23,179 nt of DNA, from contig JASFMY010000116.1 in the NCBI GenBank assembly GCA_050117315.1, forward strand, positions 1 through 23,179, read 5' to 3'. The position numbers were made by a program, and so were the translations under genes. Below are positions 1 to 8,157 of the stretch, in pieces (position 1 is the first letter of the stretch; the number at the start of each line of letters is the position of its first letter). Source of the stretch: JANQIV01 sp050117315 (GTDB lineage: Bacteria; Bacteroidota; Ignavibacteria; Ignavibacteriales; Melioribacteraceae). Under the pieces are notes generated by a model that was not told the origin of the DNA, made no database searches, and saw nothing but the letters and a program-made list of their open reading frames with translations.

Positions 1-104
1 TGGGATTTTGCCATAAAGTCCTCTCTTTTTAAGACCTGCCCGCCGTACGAGACTTTGGGAGGCGGGGAGGATTTAGGTGAGTTCTAAATAAAAACGAAAT
101 CCCA
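1..104. repeat. Small palindromic repeat element (MITE/REP-like), left part of window
   Basis: The ends form an inverted repeat: TGGGATTTTG at 1-10 against the complement of 95-104, with one mismatch in ten. Inside lies a second imperfect palindrome, CATAAAGTCCTC at 12-23 against GAGGATTTAGG at 67-77, and a GC-rich core at 38-70 with GCCCGCCGTA. The GC-rich core stands out from the AT-rich surroundings. The element reads into the 3' end of the sensor gene and supplies its last codons and stop. No transposase is encoded. Whether it extends past position 1, and whether it has a target duplication, cannot be seen. Confidence 0.5.
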
Positions 105-932
105 AAACCAATTTGGCTTGTGTATATTTACACTGGCAAGAACTTCCACTTGCCGATAGTCTTTTCCTTCTACAATTCCTTCTATGCCAAGTGCCGCTTT
201 GGCAGCTGGTAAATCTTCCTGGGTAATAGGTATTCTCAGGTTAAGAGCGGTATTCTTCCTATGTCTTAATTCATTAAGAAATAGAATATCATTTTTATCT
301 CTTCGTATAATGAGTGACTCTGAAGTTTTACTTGGTGTTGGCCATGATTGAATTAGCGGGTAAAGAAATTTGTAAGGATCAATTTGCACCACAATGAAAC
401 CAATCCCGGTGTTATTAACAGAATAGGGTATTATAAGGTCGATATGGATTTTTCCGTCTGAGTTTTTATGCAGATGATCGAAAATAACTCTATCTTTTCC
501 TTTGTTTGAAAGTAAATCTTTTAAGAGGGTTTCTTCGTTGTTCTCTAATTTGTTCAGATTAAGTAATATTTTGCCTTCATTGGTTACAAGTAAAATATCA
601 TTATAGTCATAAAGCTCTTTTAATGAGCTGAACCACGATAATATTTTATTCTTTTGGACTGGATCTGCAGGGTTAGAAATAAATTTTGAAATTTCCTCAA
701 TTATAAGTGTATTGTATAGAATGGCTTTTCCGTTATTAATTCTTTCTTCACGCCATCTTGAAATCTGGTGGATTTTTAATTCGGTGATTGTTGTTAGTTC
801 TGTATGTTTTTCATGTTTAATTACTTCTTTTCTATCTTCATAATAGTAGTAGCCGATTAAAGAAAGTACAAATACAAATATTAAAAAAGTAAAATATATT
901 TTAATGGGAATGTCGTTTTCATTAGTCAGCAT
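84..932 (-). CDS. Truncated membrane sensor protein (extracytoplasmic sensor domain without a kinase module)
   Basis: The 282-residue protein starts with a short cytoplasmic stretch and one membrane helix (about residues 12-29). A hydrophilic domain of about 240 residues follows, with the segment KIHQISRWREERINNG that I associate with the N-terminal sensor region of PAS/histidine kinases in FCB bacteria. In that family the conserved PxxWF motif is followed by a hydrophobic strand, a second helix and PAS/kinase domains. Here the protein ends seven residues after PNW, inside the palindromic element at 1-104. I infer that it is a truncated, probably non-signalling remnant, although it could still act as a separate sensor subunit. 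A good sigma-70-like promoter lies just upstream. The link to kinases is from family memory. Confidence 0.55.
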   Translation of the reverse strand: MLTNENDIPIKIYFTFLIFVFVLSLIGYYYYEDRKEVIKHEKHTELTTITELKIHQISRWREERINNGKAILYNTLIIEEISKFISNPADPVQKNKILSWFSSLKELYDYNDILLVTNEGKILLNLNKLENNEETLLKDLLSNKGKDRVIFDHLHKNSDGKIHIDLIIPYSVNNTGIGFIVVQIDPYKFLYPLIQSWPTPSKTSESLIIRRDKNDILFLNELRHRKNTALNLRIPITQEDLPAAKAALGIEGIVEGKDYRQVEVLASVNIHKPNWFWDFVFI

Positions 933-956
933 ATCTTTATGATAAAATTAAGTTTA

Positions 957-985
957 ATTATACTGAAATTTAATCATCTTTTCAA
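957..985 (-). promoter_or_regulatory. Sigma-70-like promoter for the sensor gene
   Basis: On the minus strand TTGAAA (980-985) is followed after exactly 17 nt by TATAAT (957-962). The predicted start near 950 gives a leader of about 18 nt before the ATG at 932. This is the best promoter in the window and suggests that the organism uses ordinary -35/-10 boxes rather than only the Bacteroidetes TAnnTTTG type. Confidence 0.6.
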
Positions 986-1057
986 AGTGCACGATTTTGA
1001 CGGAATAATGAAAAAAGGTGGAAATAATCAGCATAATAAATAGATTAATCTTTTTTG

Positions 1058-1075
1058 AGCATTTTCTCAAATGCT
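1058..1075. other. Hairpin downstream of rnhB
   Basis: AGCATTT (1058-1064), loop TCTC, AAATGCT (1069-1075) form a perfect 7-bp stem 31 nt after the rnhB stop. On the minus strand it is followed by CAAAAAAG, not by a T-tract, so it is not a canonical Rho-independent terminator. It may protect the 3' end or terminate weakly. Confidence 0.3.
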
Positions 1076-1106
1076 AATGGTTAAAGATATTTTAAATATA
1101 AGCATG

Positions 1107-1697
1107 TTAAATATATTTTTTCAGAAAACTTTTCCTGTGAATTTTTGTTATACCGTGTTTTTTTATTGCTTCAATGTGCTGCTTTGTTCCGTAGCCTTTA
1201 TTTTTTTCCCAATAAAATTGCGGATAGTTTTTTGAAGCGTTTATCATTATTCTATCTCTTGTGACTTTGGCTAAAATGGATGCAGCTGCTATAGAGAATG
1301 ATTTGGAGTCGCCTTTAATAATTGTTTTGTTTGGAATATCACATTGAAACGATTTATTGCCGTCAATAAGTATCAAGTCGGGATTTGTTGCTAAATCTAA
1401 ATACGCATTCTTCATTGCTTTCAAAGCAGCCTGTAGGATGTTGATTTCGTCAATTTCGTTTTCGCTGATAATTCCAATTCCGTAAGCAAGCGCTTTTTCT
1501 TTTATTTCATTAAATAATAATTCTCTTTTTTTCTCGGTCAATTTTTTGGAATCATTAATTCCGTCAATAATTACATTATTTTCAAAAATTACGGCAGCGG
1601 CAACAACCGGACCTGCCAGAGGTCCTCTTCCCGCTTCATCAATGCCGCACACATATTTTATATTTTTTGATAGAAACGAATTATCGAAATTTTTCAT
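1107..1697 (-). CDS. rnhB: Ribonuclease HII
   Basis: RNase HII cuts the RNA strand of RNA-DNA hybrids and starts removal of single ribonucleotides misincorporated in DNA. The signature GIDEAGRGPLAGP lies at residues 18-30. The four acidic metal ligands are visible: D20, E21, D112 (in LILIDGNK) and D130 (in IKGDSKSFSIAAASILAK). The C-terminal GYGTKQH motif and the HRKSF element are also present. The length of 196 residues is normal for a bacterial enzyme. The ATG at 1697 directly abuts the ubiA stop codon (1698-1700), so the two genes are very likely cotranscribed and translationally coupled. Confidence 0.96.
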   Translation of the reverse strand: MKNFDNSFLSKNIKYVCGIDEAGRGPLAGPVVAAAVIFENNVIIDGINDSKKLTEKKRELLFNEIKEKALAYGIGIISENEIDEINILQAALKAMKNAYLDLATNPDLILIDGNKSFQCDIPNKTIIKGDSKSFSIAAASILAKVTRDRIMINASKNYPQFYWEKNKGYGTKQHIEAIKKHGITKIHRKSFLKKYI

Positions 1698-2534
1698 CTA
1701 AGATCCTGCATAAATTGCTATTAGTCCTAATACCATATTTAGTTTTATAAGTTTGTTCGTTTTTACTAAAGACCTAACTGCATGGTCATTTGTTAATAAT
1801 TTAATAATGTATGCAAATATTACGTTTACAGTGAGCATTATTATCACGAAATATTCTATTTTGTATATTTCTAGTACATAAGGCAAAGTAGAAAGAATTC
1901 CCAAAGATATTATAAGTAGGATAGACAACTTTAAAGAAGTATTTATGCCGTATTTTTGTGGGAAGGTAACAACATTCAGTTTTTTATCACCGGAAATATC
2001 TTCTATATCTTTAATTATTTCACGTACCAAGTTAATTAGAAAAGCAAAGAAGGCGGGAATTAAGCCTTTCGTAATGTTGCCGTAAACTAAAGCGCCGTAA
2101 AGCAAGGCTGATGAAGTTAAAAGGGCTACGGTAATATTTCCAACCAGAATTATTTTCTTTAAATACTTCGAATAAAGGAAAAGAATGAGATTGACGGCAA
2201 ATAAAAATGCAATTGAATAAATTCCATTTTGAAATGAAAGCAGCATTGAAATGGAAACTAAGATAAAGTAAATTAAATAAGCTTGTCCGACAGATAATCT
2301 TTTACCCGGAAGAACCCTTGCAGGTTTATTAATCTTATCAATTTCCAGGTCAAAGGTATCGTTGATAATATTCCCCGCGGCACAAGCAAATGCCAAGCTG
2401 AAAGCTGAGTAAATTAAGTCCGGTTCAATATTGTTTGATACAATAAGCCCTGAAAAAACCACGGCAATAAATGTAATAAAAAAATTAACCGGGCGAGAAA
2501 TTTCAATAATTGATTTAATTTTATTTGCTGTCAT
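1698..2534 (-). CDS. UbiA-family prenyltransferase, digeranylgeranylglyceryl phosphate synthase-like
   Basis: A polytopic membrane prenyltransferase of 278 residues with about eight hydrophobic helices. The first Asp-rich motif is NDTFDLEID (58-66), followed by KINKPARVLPGK. The second is REIIKDIEDISGDKK (about residues 170-185). The REIxKDxEDxxGD form of the second motif fits the archaeal-type DGGGP synthase branch better than MenA or UbiA proper. That enzyme adds a second geranylgeranyl chain to prenylglyceryl phosphate in ether-lipid synthesis. It diverges from a ferredoxin and a geranylgeranyl reductase, which supports a lipid role. A quinone or other prenylation role cannot be excluded, since no GGGP synthase or quinone gene is in the window. 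It is upstream of and coupled to rnhB. Confidence 0.8.
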   Translation of the reverse strand: MTANKIKSIIEISRPVNFFITFIAVVFSGLIVSNNIEPDLIYSAFSLAFACAAGNIINDTFDLEIDKINKPARVLPGKRLSVGQAYLIYFILVSISMLLSFQNGIYSIAFLFAVNLILFLYSKYLKKIILVGNITVALLTSSALLYGALVYGNITKGLIPAFFAFLINLVREIIKDIEDISGDKKLNVVTFPQKYGINTSLKLSILLIISLGILSTLPYVLEIYKIEYFVIIMLTVNVIFAYIIKLLTNDHAVRSLVKTNKLIKLNMVLGLIAIYAGS

Positions 2535-2560
2535 TTAACGGATAATTTATCTATTACAAT

Positions 2561-2588
2561 TTGTTATCAGAAAGAGGATTATTATATT
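2561..2588 (+). promoter_or_regulatory. Possible ferredoxin-GGR promoter
   Basis: TTGTTA (2561-2566), a 16-nt spacer and TATATT (2583-2588) resemble a sigma-70 promoter, with a start near 2595. This is the only intergenic space upstream of the ferredoxin gene. Confidence 0.4.
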
Positions 2589-2591
2589 CAA
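2563..2591 (-). promoter_or_regulatory. Possible ubiA-rnhB promoter
   Basis: On the minus strand TTGAAT (2586-2591), a 17-nt spacer and GATAAC (2563-2568) match four of six bases at each box. The leader would be about 22 nt. It overlaps almost completely with the plus-strand promoter candidate for the ferredoxin gene, so the two transcripts might exclude each other. Confidence 0.33.
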
Positions 2592-2621
2592 AACCAAAAT
2601 TTGGGATAATGAAAACTTAAT

Positions 2622-2840
2622 ATGTTTCGAATGGCAAAAAAAGGCAAGCTGATGATAGAGATTCTGCCGGATAAATGTGATTTTTGCGGTGCCTGCGTTG
2701 GTGTTTGTCCCGAAGATGCAATTGAATTGAAAGAAGCTGAAATAAAAATTATTGACCCGAGATGTACAAACTGTTCAAAGTGTGTCTGGTCTTGTCCGAT
2801 AGAAGTAATTAAGTTCAATAGGGAAGGAGTAAAAGCTTAG
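2622..2840 (+). CDS. 2[4Fe-4S] ferredoxin
   Basis: A bacterial-type ferredoxin carrying electrons through two [4Fe-4S] clusters. The ligands form two CxxCxxCxxxCP motifs: C19, C22, C25, C29 and C48, C51, C54, C58. The two halves show the usual internal duplication. The first ATG (2622) adds ten residues. The internal ATG at 2652 is preceded by AAGG (2641-2644) at good spacing, and starting there gives the compact N-terminus (MIEILPDKC) normal for such ferredoxins. I prefer 2652. The stop is 19 nt before the geranylgeranyl-reductase-like gene, so it is probably that enzyme's electron donor. This arrangement is known for the geranylgeranyl reductase of Methanosarcina, whose activity needs a neighbouring ferredoxin. 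Confidence 0.93.
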   Translation: MFRMAKKGKLMIEILPDKCDFCGACVGVCPEDAIELKEAEIKIIDPRCTNCSKCVWSCPIEVIKFNREGVKA

Positions 2841-2859
2841 CTAAAAAGCCAAAGTAAAA

Positions 2860-4029
2860 ATGAAAAAAGAATACGACATAATTGTAATTGGTGCGGGACC
2901 TTCAGGATCAATGGCCGCTAGATACGCTAGTGAACAGGGCGTAAGCGTGCTAATGCTTGAAAAAGATAGAGACGTTGGTTATCCGGTAAGATGCGGCGAA
3001 GCAATCACAAAAAGAAACCTGGTACAGTTTATTGCACCTGATCACAAATGGATTGCAGCAGAGATATCTAAGTTTGTTGTGTACGCACCCGACGGAACAG
3101 AAATAGTATTTGACTTTGGAGAGGTTAAAGGGTACATGCTCGAACGCAGGATATTTGACTACGAACTTGCCAAAACAGCTTCGGATGCAGGAACAGAAAT
3201 CTTAACCCGCGCTTATGTTTATGATCTGATTATAAGAGAAGGAAAAGTCTGCGGTGTAAGAGTAGAATACAGGGGAGAAAAAATTGAAATAAGGTCGAAG
3301 ATAGTTATAGGCGCTGACGGTGTTGAATCGAGAGTAGGAAGATGGGCCGGGTTAAAAACACACATAGATTTTAGAGATATGGAATCATGCTTCCAGGTAA
3401 CCGCTTCCAACGTAAGCGCTGCGCAGGATAGCCTGTGTTTTTATCTTGGAGGCAATTATGCGCCCGGTGGTTATTTCTGGGTTTTTCCCAAAGGGAGAAA
3501 TATTTCCAATGTTGGACTTGGGTTAAGCGGGGGATACTCTAAAAAACGTTCTCCAATTTCTTACTTAAGTGAACATTTAAATAATTTTTATCCCGATGCA
3601 TCAATTCTGACACAGGTTGCCGGAGGCGTTCCCTGCTCGGTTACCCTAGAGGAGATAACCGGGAACGGGATAATGCTTGCTGGGGATGCGGCCAGGCAGG
3701 TAAACCCTTTAACCGGCGGGGGAATAGGAAGCGGGATGATCGGCGGGAGTATTGCAGGCAGAATAGCTGGCGAAGCAATTAAAAGAAATGACTTAAGCCA
3801 CATTCATAGTTATAAAAAAGAATGGCATAAAAGAAGGGGAAAGCTTCATTTAATTCTTGATAAAATTAAGGAAGAATTTTTTGAAATATCTGATGAGGAG
3901 TTTAATATAATTTTTCATAAGATGACTAAACTCCCGCCTGAAAAGAGAACGTTAAATAAATTGTTTATGACAGCCCTGGCAAAAAAACCGTCTTTGCTGC
4001 TCGATGTAGCCAAAGTGATTCTGATTTAA
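2860..4029 (+). CDS. Geranylgeranyl reductase family flavoprotein
   Basis: An FAD-dependent enzyme of 389 residues that probably hydrogenates isoprenoid double bonds. It has an N-terminal Rossmann motif GAGPSG (11-16) with E34 ending strand beta-2, the family motif VRCGEA with conserved C45 (43-48), GADGVESRVGRWAG (151-164), the substrate-cavity motif PGGYFWVFPKG (202-212) and the second FAD motif GDAARQVNPLTGGG (275-288). All are typical of the GGR family, which includes archaeal lipid reductases, ChlP/BchP and menaquinone reductases. The paired ferredoxin and the divergent DGGGP-synthase-like gene favour saturation of ether-lipid chains. The substrate is inferred from context; a quinone-tail reductase is the main alternative. 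Confidence 0.88.
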   Translation: MKKEYDIIVIGAGPSGSMAARYASEQGVSVLMLEKDRDVGYPVRCGEAITKRNLVQFIAPDHKWIAAEISKFVVYAPDGTEIVFDFGEVKGYMLERRIFDYELAKTASDAGTEILTRAYVYDLIIREGKVCGVRVEYRGEKIEIRSKIVIGADGVESRVGRWAGLKTHIDFRDMESCFQVTASNVSAAQDSLCFYLGGNYAPGGYFWVFPKGRNISNVGLGLSGGYSKKRSPISYLSEHLNNFYPDASILTQVAGGVPCSVTLEEITGNGIMLAGDAARQVNPLTGGGIGSGMIGGSIAGRIAGEAIKRNDLSHIHSYKKEWHKRRGKLHLILDKIKEEFFEISDEEFNIIFHKMTKLPPEKRTLNKLFMTALAKKPSLLLDVAKVILI

Positions 4030-4044
4030 AAAATAGAACGCAGA

Positions 4045-4081
4045 TTTTTATGATGGTTATGATTCATTAAGATCATAAAAA
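4045..4081. terminator. Possible bidirectional terminator between convergent genes
   Basis: TTTTTATGAT (4045-4054) and ATCATAAAAA (4072-4081) form a perfect 10-bp AT-rich stem around a 17-nt loop, midway between the convergent stops of the flavoprotein gene (4029) and the Omp85 gene (4129). The stem is symmetric and so could serve both strands. Low GC content and a long loop make it weak. Confidence 0.35.
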
Positions 4082-4128
4082 TAACGATTTGATTCTACCA
4101 TGTCCCATTCTAGATTCTATTATGAAAG

Positions 4129-5898
4129 TTAAAATTCATTTACCAGGCCGAAATGAATTTTACCTTCGCTGAAACCGTCGCCTTCTCCTAATGCATAACT
4201 CACCCCTAGAATACCGAGAGTTGTTTCAATATTCAATCCGAAACCGTAACCTATTTTGAATGAAGAAATTTCAGTAATATTGTTATCTTCGTCCGCACTT
4301 CGCAGATAGTAACCTGTATCAAAAAAAGGATAAACAAAAGACCTCTTGGTAAGCAGGAATCTGTATTCGAGATTAGACCAATAAATTCTATTCCCGAGAA
4401 ATTGGCTTTCACGGTAACCCCGTAATGTATTTGTCCCGCCCAACTGGTATAAATCGCTAACTTCAAAAGAGCCGCCTTTCATTTCTTTACCGTGCAGTCC
4501 TAAAGTTAAAATTTGTCTGTCGAATAGTTTGTAAAACAATGCAAGATCAACTTCAAACCTCTGGTGGTTTACTTTTGTTTCAGTGTCTTCATAAATAAAC
4601 TCTTCCGGACCGTTAATACTTTTTGTTCTAAATGAATATTCATTAACAAAATAAATTCCCGAAGTAGGGGAAATCAGGTCGTCCCTTGTATCAATAGTTA
4701 AACTAACGCCTGTTGCAATAACTGATGAATTATAGACGGTAAAAGTATTGGATCCATTTTCAGTCGGTATAGTTGATTCGCTTTCAACTATAAAGGAAGC
4801 CGACAAATTTTCAGTCGCCATAAATTCTATTTGAGCATTAAAATTTCTCTGTACGTAGGTTGAATCCTGCTTTCGCTGGAATAAACCAAAGGTTAAGTTG
4901 AAAGGGTAACCGAAAATCCACGGTTCGAGATATTCTAATTCAAGCTCCTGGGAGTTTTTGTCTTCCTGTTCCCAACGGAATAAAGCAGCCCTGCCTGCAC
5001 CAAACAGGTTACGCAGCGAGATGTCAACGTAGCCTGTAAAATAACCGCTCTCACCATCATCGGTTGAAGGAACATAACCTACGATCCCGTCAAAATTGTT
5101 GGTCTGAATTTCCTTTACCGATATCTGCAGTACACCTTCGTTATCTGAATTTATATAAAAATTAGGCTGCTGAACGGGTTCAAAAAAGCTAAGCTTATTT
5201 AATCTTTTGGGAATTTCTTCAATCAAATTTTCGTTAAAAGTTTCATTTTCACTTAAGCGGAGTGCTCTTATTATAACATCATTTTTTGTTTTTTCATTTC
5301 CCGAAATTTCAATTTTTTTTATCAAACTGTTTTCGCCTTTTTCAAGCGACATGTATATATCAGCAATGTTTTTGTTGTTTGTTGTATCTGTGAAAAAAAA
5401 CACCGACCTAATTTTAACCGCAACAAAAGGGAAACCGTGGTTATCATAAAATTCGATGATCTCCGCAATTGTACTTTCTACATTTTCTTTTAGAAATAAT
5501 TGGTTCTCAATTTGAAGAGAAATTAAGTTTATGTCGTCAATATATATCGAATCGATTTCATTGAAATATACTTTGTTGATATATGTCGGGTCATTTTCAA
5601 CAATATTTAGTTCTATTTCTATTCTTGACGAATCCGCAGAAATGTTTTTTTTAATTTCACCAAAGGAATAATTGTAAAACCCGTTTTCCCGTAAGTTAAA
5701 TCCTATGTTTGATTTTAAAGTATCTTCATTAAGGACGGATAGTTTTTTGTCCGTAAGATTTGACCATTCGGAATATTTTTCATTTGTAAAATGAATATTT
5801 CCTTTAACATTGAGCAAAACGGTTTGTTGGGAATAAATTCTGCCAAGGGGAAATATTAATAAAATTAAAAGTAATTTAGACGGTAGGTGAATCATCAA
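4129..5898 (-). CDS. Omp85/BamA-superfamily outer-membrane protein
   Basis: An outer-membrane beta-barrel with periplasmic POTRA domains, related to BamA/TamA, presumably inserting or exporting envelope proteins or lipids. A signal peptide ends near residue 24 (IYSQ). POTRA-like repeats fill about residues 90-270, for example SLIKKIEISGNEKTKNDVI. The surface-antigen barrel then follows, with LGGTNTLRGYRE near residue 486, the conserved lid-lock loop, and a terminal aromatic residue (VNEF) typical of barrel proteins. At 589 residues it is shorter than BamA (about 800), so it is probably an accessory paralogue. The codon at 5898 is TTG and the next is ATG at 5895; the ATG is the likelier start. 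It overlaps the PfkB gene by about 20 bp, so translation is coupled. Confidence 0.88.
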   Translation of the reverse strand: MMIHLPSKLLLILLIFPLGRIYSQQTVLLNVKGNIHFTNEKYSEWSNLTDKKLSVLNEDTLKSNIGFNLRENGFYNYSFGEIKKNISADSSRIEIELNIVENDPTYINKVYFNEIDSIYIDDINLISLQIENQLFLKENVESTIAEIIEFYDNHGFPFVAVKIRSVFFFTDTTNNKNIADIYMSLEKGENSLIKKIEISGNEKTKNDVIIRALRLSENETFNENLIEEIPKRLNKLSFFEPVQQPNFYINSDNEGVLQISVKEIQTNNFDGIVGYVPSTDDGESGYFTGYVDISLRNLFGAGRAALFRWEQEDKNSQELELEYLEPWIFGYPFNLTFGLFQRKQDSTYVQRNFNAQIEFMATENLSASFIVESESTIPTENGSNTFTVYNSSVIATGVSLTIDTRDDLISPTSGIYFVNEYSFRTKSINGPEEFIYEDTETKVNHQRFEVDLALFYKLFDRQILTLGLHGKEMKGGSFEVSDLYQLGGTNTLRGYRESQFLGNRIYWSNLEYRFLLTKRSFVYPFFDTGYYLRSADEDNNITEISSFKIGYGFGLNIETTLGILGVSYALGEGDGFSEGKIHFGLVNEF

Positions 5899-6844
5899 TT
5901 ATCTTCATTTTTTTGCCCAAAGTATAAATTTCTATTTTGTCTTTTAACAAATCAATTTCTTCATGCGAGACATTACAAACGTCAAATTTGGCCGCATTAG
6001 CCGCACCCAATGCAGAAGCAAGTTTTAAAGTATCTTCATAAACAAACGCTCTTTCCAGCCCGAAAATGATTCCTGAAACAAAGGCGTCTCCGCTGCCTGT
6101 CGGATCAACCTGTTTTACAACCGGGTTTTTAATTCGATAATGAAAATCAAATTTTGATGCGAATGTATCATTGGCGCCGTCTGTAAGAAAAACCATCTTT
6201 GCCCCTTTTGCATAGCTTTGCAAAAGGAACTCTCTTTTGTCCGATTCGTCAACAAGATTAATCTTGAGTGAATTATTCAACTCATTAATATTATTGTGAA
6301 AGGCAAAAGGCTTTTGTTCAAGGCAGCTTTCTAAATGGTTTCCGTAAGTATCCAGTATTGAAATTTTATCATGCTTGTTGGCAAGCTCAATTCCGTAAGG
6401 GAAAATCTTGTCTGCAAATTCTGACGGGGATGATCCTGCAAAAACAACTATAGAACAATTTTGAATCATTTTATCCAAACGTGATTTGAATTGTTCTGCT
6501 TCTTTGGGAGACAACTCGGCATCCGGCGAAAAATAGGAAGTCAAATTGTTGTTTGATTCTTCAATGGTTAAGAAACCGTAACGGGTTTCATTATTAATAG
6601 GCTGGTAAACAAAATCAATGTTTTCTTGTCTAAGAATTTCCCTGTATATTTTTCCATTGGTACCGCCGAGAGGCAGATAAGCCTGGTTTTTAATTTTTAA
6701 GTGATTCAACTGGCGGCTTACGTTTATACCCTTGCCGCCCGTTTTAAAGATTTCTTTACTGCTTCTGTTGACTTTTCCTAAATCAATTTTATTAAAAAAC
6801 AACCTTCGTTCGAGTAAAGGATTAATTGTTACTGTAAGAACCAA
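5876..6844 (-). CDS. PfkB-family sugar kinase, 1-phosphofructokinase/hexose kinase type
   Basis: A ribokinase-fold kinase of 322 residues. The N-terminal TVTINPLLER and TGGKGINVSRQL are the substrate-binding signatures of the 1-phosphofructokinase/tagatose-6-phosphate kinase subgroup. The catalytic anion-hole motif DPTGSGDAF lies at 247-255, with D253 as probable base. It likely phosphorylates a sugar phosphate such as fructose 1-phosphate or 6-phosphate; the substrate cannot be fixed from sequence. The start is TTG (6842-6844), supported by AAGGA eight nt upstream; no ATG is nearby in frame. It lies 18 nt after the GWxTD gene and overlaps the Omp85 gene, so a metabolic kinase is embedded in an envelope operon. 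Confidence 0.87.
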   Translation of the reverse strand: MVLTVTINPLLERRLFFNKIDLGKVNRSSKEIFKTGGKGINVSRQLNHLKIKNQAYLPLGGTNGKIYREILRQENIDFVYQPINNETRYGFLTIEESNNNLTSYFSPDAELSPKEAEQFKSRLDKMIQNCSIVVFAGSSPSEFADKIFPYGIELANKHDKISILDTYGNHLESCLEQKPFAFHNNINELNNSLKINLVDESDKREFLLQSYAKGAKMVFLTDGANDTFASKFDFHYRIKNPVVKQVDPTGSGDAFVSGIIFGLERAFVYEDTLKLASALGAANAAKFDVCNVSHEEIDLLKDKIEIYTLGKKMKIIDDSPTV

Positions 6845-6862
6845 GAAATTATTCCTTGTTAT

Positions 6863-8134
6863 TTATTGTCTATACCTAAACCATTCACCGTAAGGAGAAG
6901 AAGTTAACCTGTAATCTCCAAATCCTGTATGATCTACAAAAACAAAACTTCTATTTAAATGATAGTATTCCCATATTTCATAAGGTTTTGTTCCCATATC
7001 GAACGGATGTCTTTCAACAGCGCTGGGCGGGCCAAGTGTAACATAAACCATACCCATGTCCGAACGCCATCCCTTAAAGTAATTCCCGAAATGAAGGTTT
7101 GCATATTCAATTCTTCTGTAGTATTCAATGAATACTTCGTTTTCCTCGGTATAAGGTGAAGGGTCATGCATTTTCCAAAATTCTTTAAATCTTTCAATTT
7201 TCAATTCTTCATTGGGAGCTTCTCTTATTAAAGCAATCTCGGAGCCGGATGCAATATACTGCATTTGTTCTATTGCCAAATCAAGATCGTGAATTGATTC
7301 GGGGAAACCTTTTATTTTTGAATAAAAAGCTTTCGAAGTAATAACAATATTTTCAAAATCATCGTTTTTGATTTCAGCGTAAACTTTGTGCGGACCTAAG
7401 TTAAACTTCTCATTATCTATTGAATGAAATATTTTATTGGTCCCTTCTTTCAAAGTATAATTATGCATTTCTTTGAAAACTTCTTTCTCGTTTTTATCGG
7501 TTACATAATATCTAACATGGACATCCCTGGCTGTATCTGAATATATTTCATAAAAGAACGCAACATTTGAGTCGGCAGTAGTAACCTTTTTGGCAATATT
7601 GGGAATTATCCTTTCGCCTTTTTGATCTTTTATTATTTTTGAAATAAGAAGAAGGTCACTCACGCTTACCGGGTCGGTATGTTCAAGAACATTTGCAGTG
7701 GCCTCAAAGATAAAATTCTTTTTAGAATCTTTATCAGTCACTTCACATCTTAAACTGTATTTGCCGGGCTCAATATCAAATTTTCTATAACTGTAATGGA
7801 AGTTTGATTTATTTTCAGTTTCGGCAAAAGTTTCAGTGGTTATTGTTTCTATCCATTTGCTTTCAATAACAATTTTATCGGTATTTTTCTCTTCAAACTT
7901 AATGTGTATACTGAATTTTGCTTCGTAATCTTTAGGTTTTTTGATAAATTGAAGATTTACGAACGGTAGTTGCAGCATTAAGTCTACTCTGGTTTTCCCT
8001 TCTATGGTTCCCTTATAATTGGTCATATCAAGGAAAAAACCAGGATACGTTTTATAAGGCGAACTCCCTCTTGACTGTTCCACCTGAGCCAATAGCGGAG
8101 TCACAAAAAGAAGTAATGTAATTATATATTTCAT
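6863..8134 (-). CDS. Secreted GWxTD-domain protein
   Basis: A 423-residue exported protein with a signal peptide (residues 1-16, ending LLAQ). Beta-rich segments in the N-terminal two thirds resemble immunoglobulin-like modules, and a C-terminal GWxTD domain follows. The defining motif reads GWRSD (355-359), so the usual Thr is Ser. The flanking MGMVYVTLGPP and YEIWEYY are typical of the domain. The function of GWxTD proteins is unknown; they are common in Ignavibacteria, Bacteroidetes and Gemmatimonadetes-type genomes. The ATG at 8134 has GGGAG about eight nt upstream. It sits between rimO (23-nt gap) and the PfkB kinase gene (18-nt gap). Confidence 0.85.
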   Translation of the reverse strand: MKYIITLLLFVTPLLAQVEQSRGSSPYKTYPGFFLDMTNYKGTIEGKTRVDLMLQLPFVNLQFIKKPKDYEAKFSIHIKFEEKNTDKIVIESKWIETITTETFAETENKSNFHYSYRKFDIEPGKYSLRCEVTDKDSKKNFIFEATANVLEHTDPVSVSDLLLISKIIKDQKGERIIPNIAKKVTTADSNVAFFYEIYSDTARDVHVRYYVTDKNEKEVFKEMHNYTLKEGTNKIFHSIDNEKFNLGPHKVYAEIKNDDFENIVITSKAFYSKIKGFPESIHDLDLAIEQMQYIASGSEIALIREAPNEELKIERFKEFWKMHDPSPYTEENEVFIEYYRRIEYANLHFGNYFKGWRSDMGMVYVTLGPPSAVERHPFDMGTKPYEIWEYYHLNRSFVFVDHTGFGDYRLTSSPYGEWFRYRQ

Positions 8135-8157
8135 TTATTAAACTCCCGATTAAAAAA

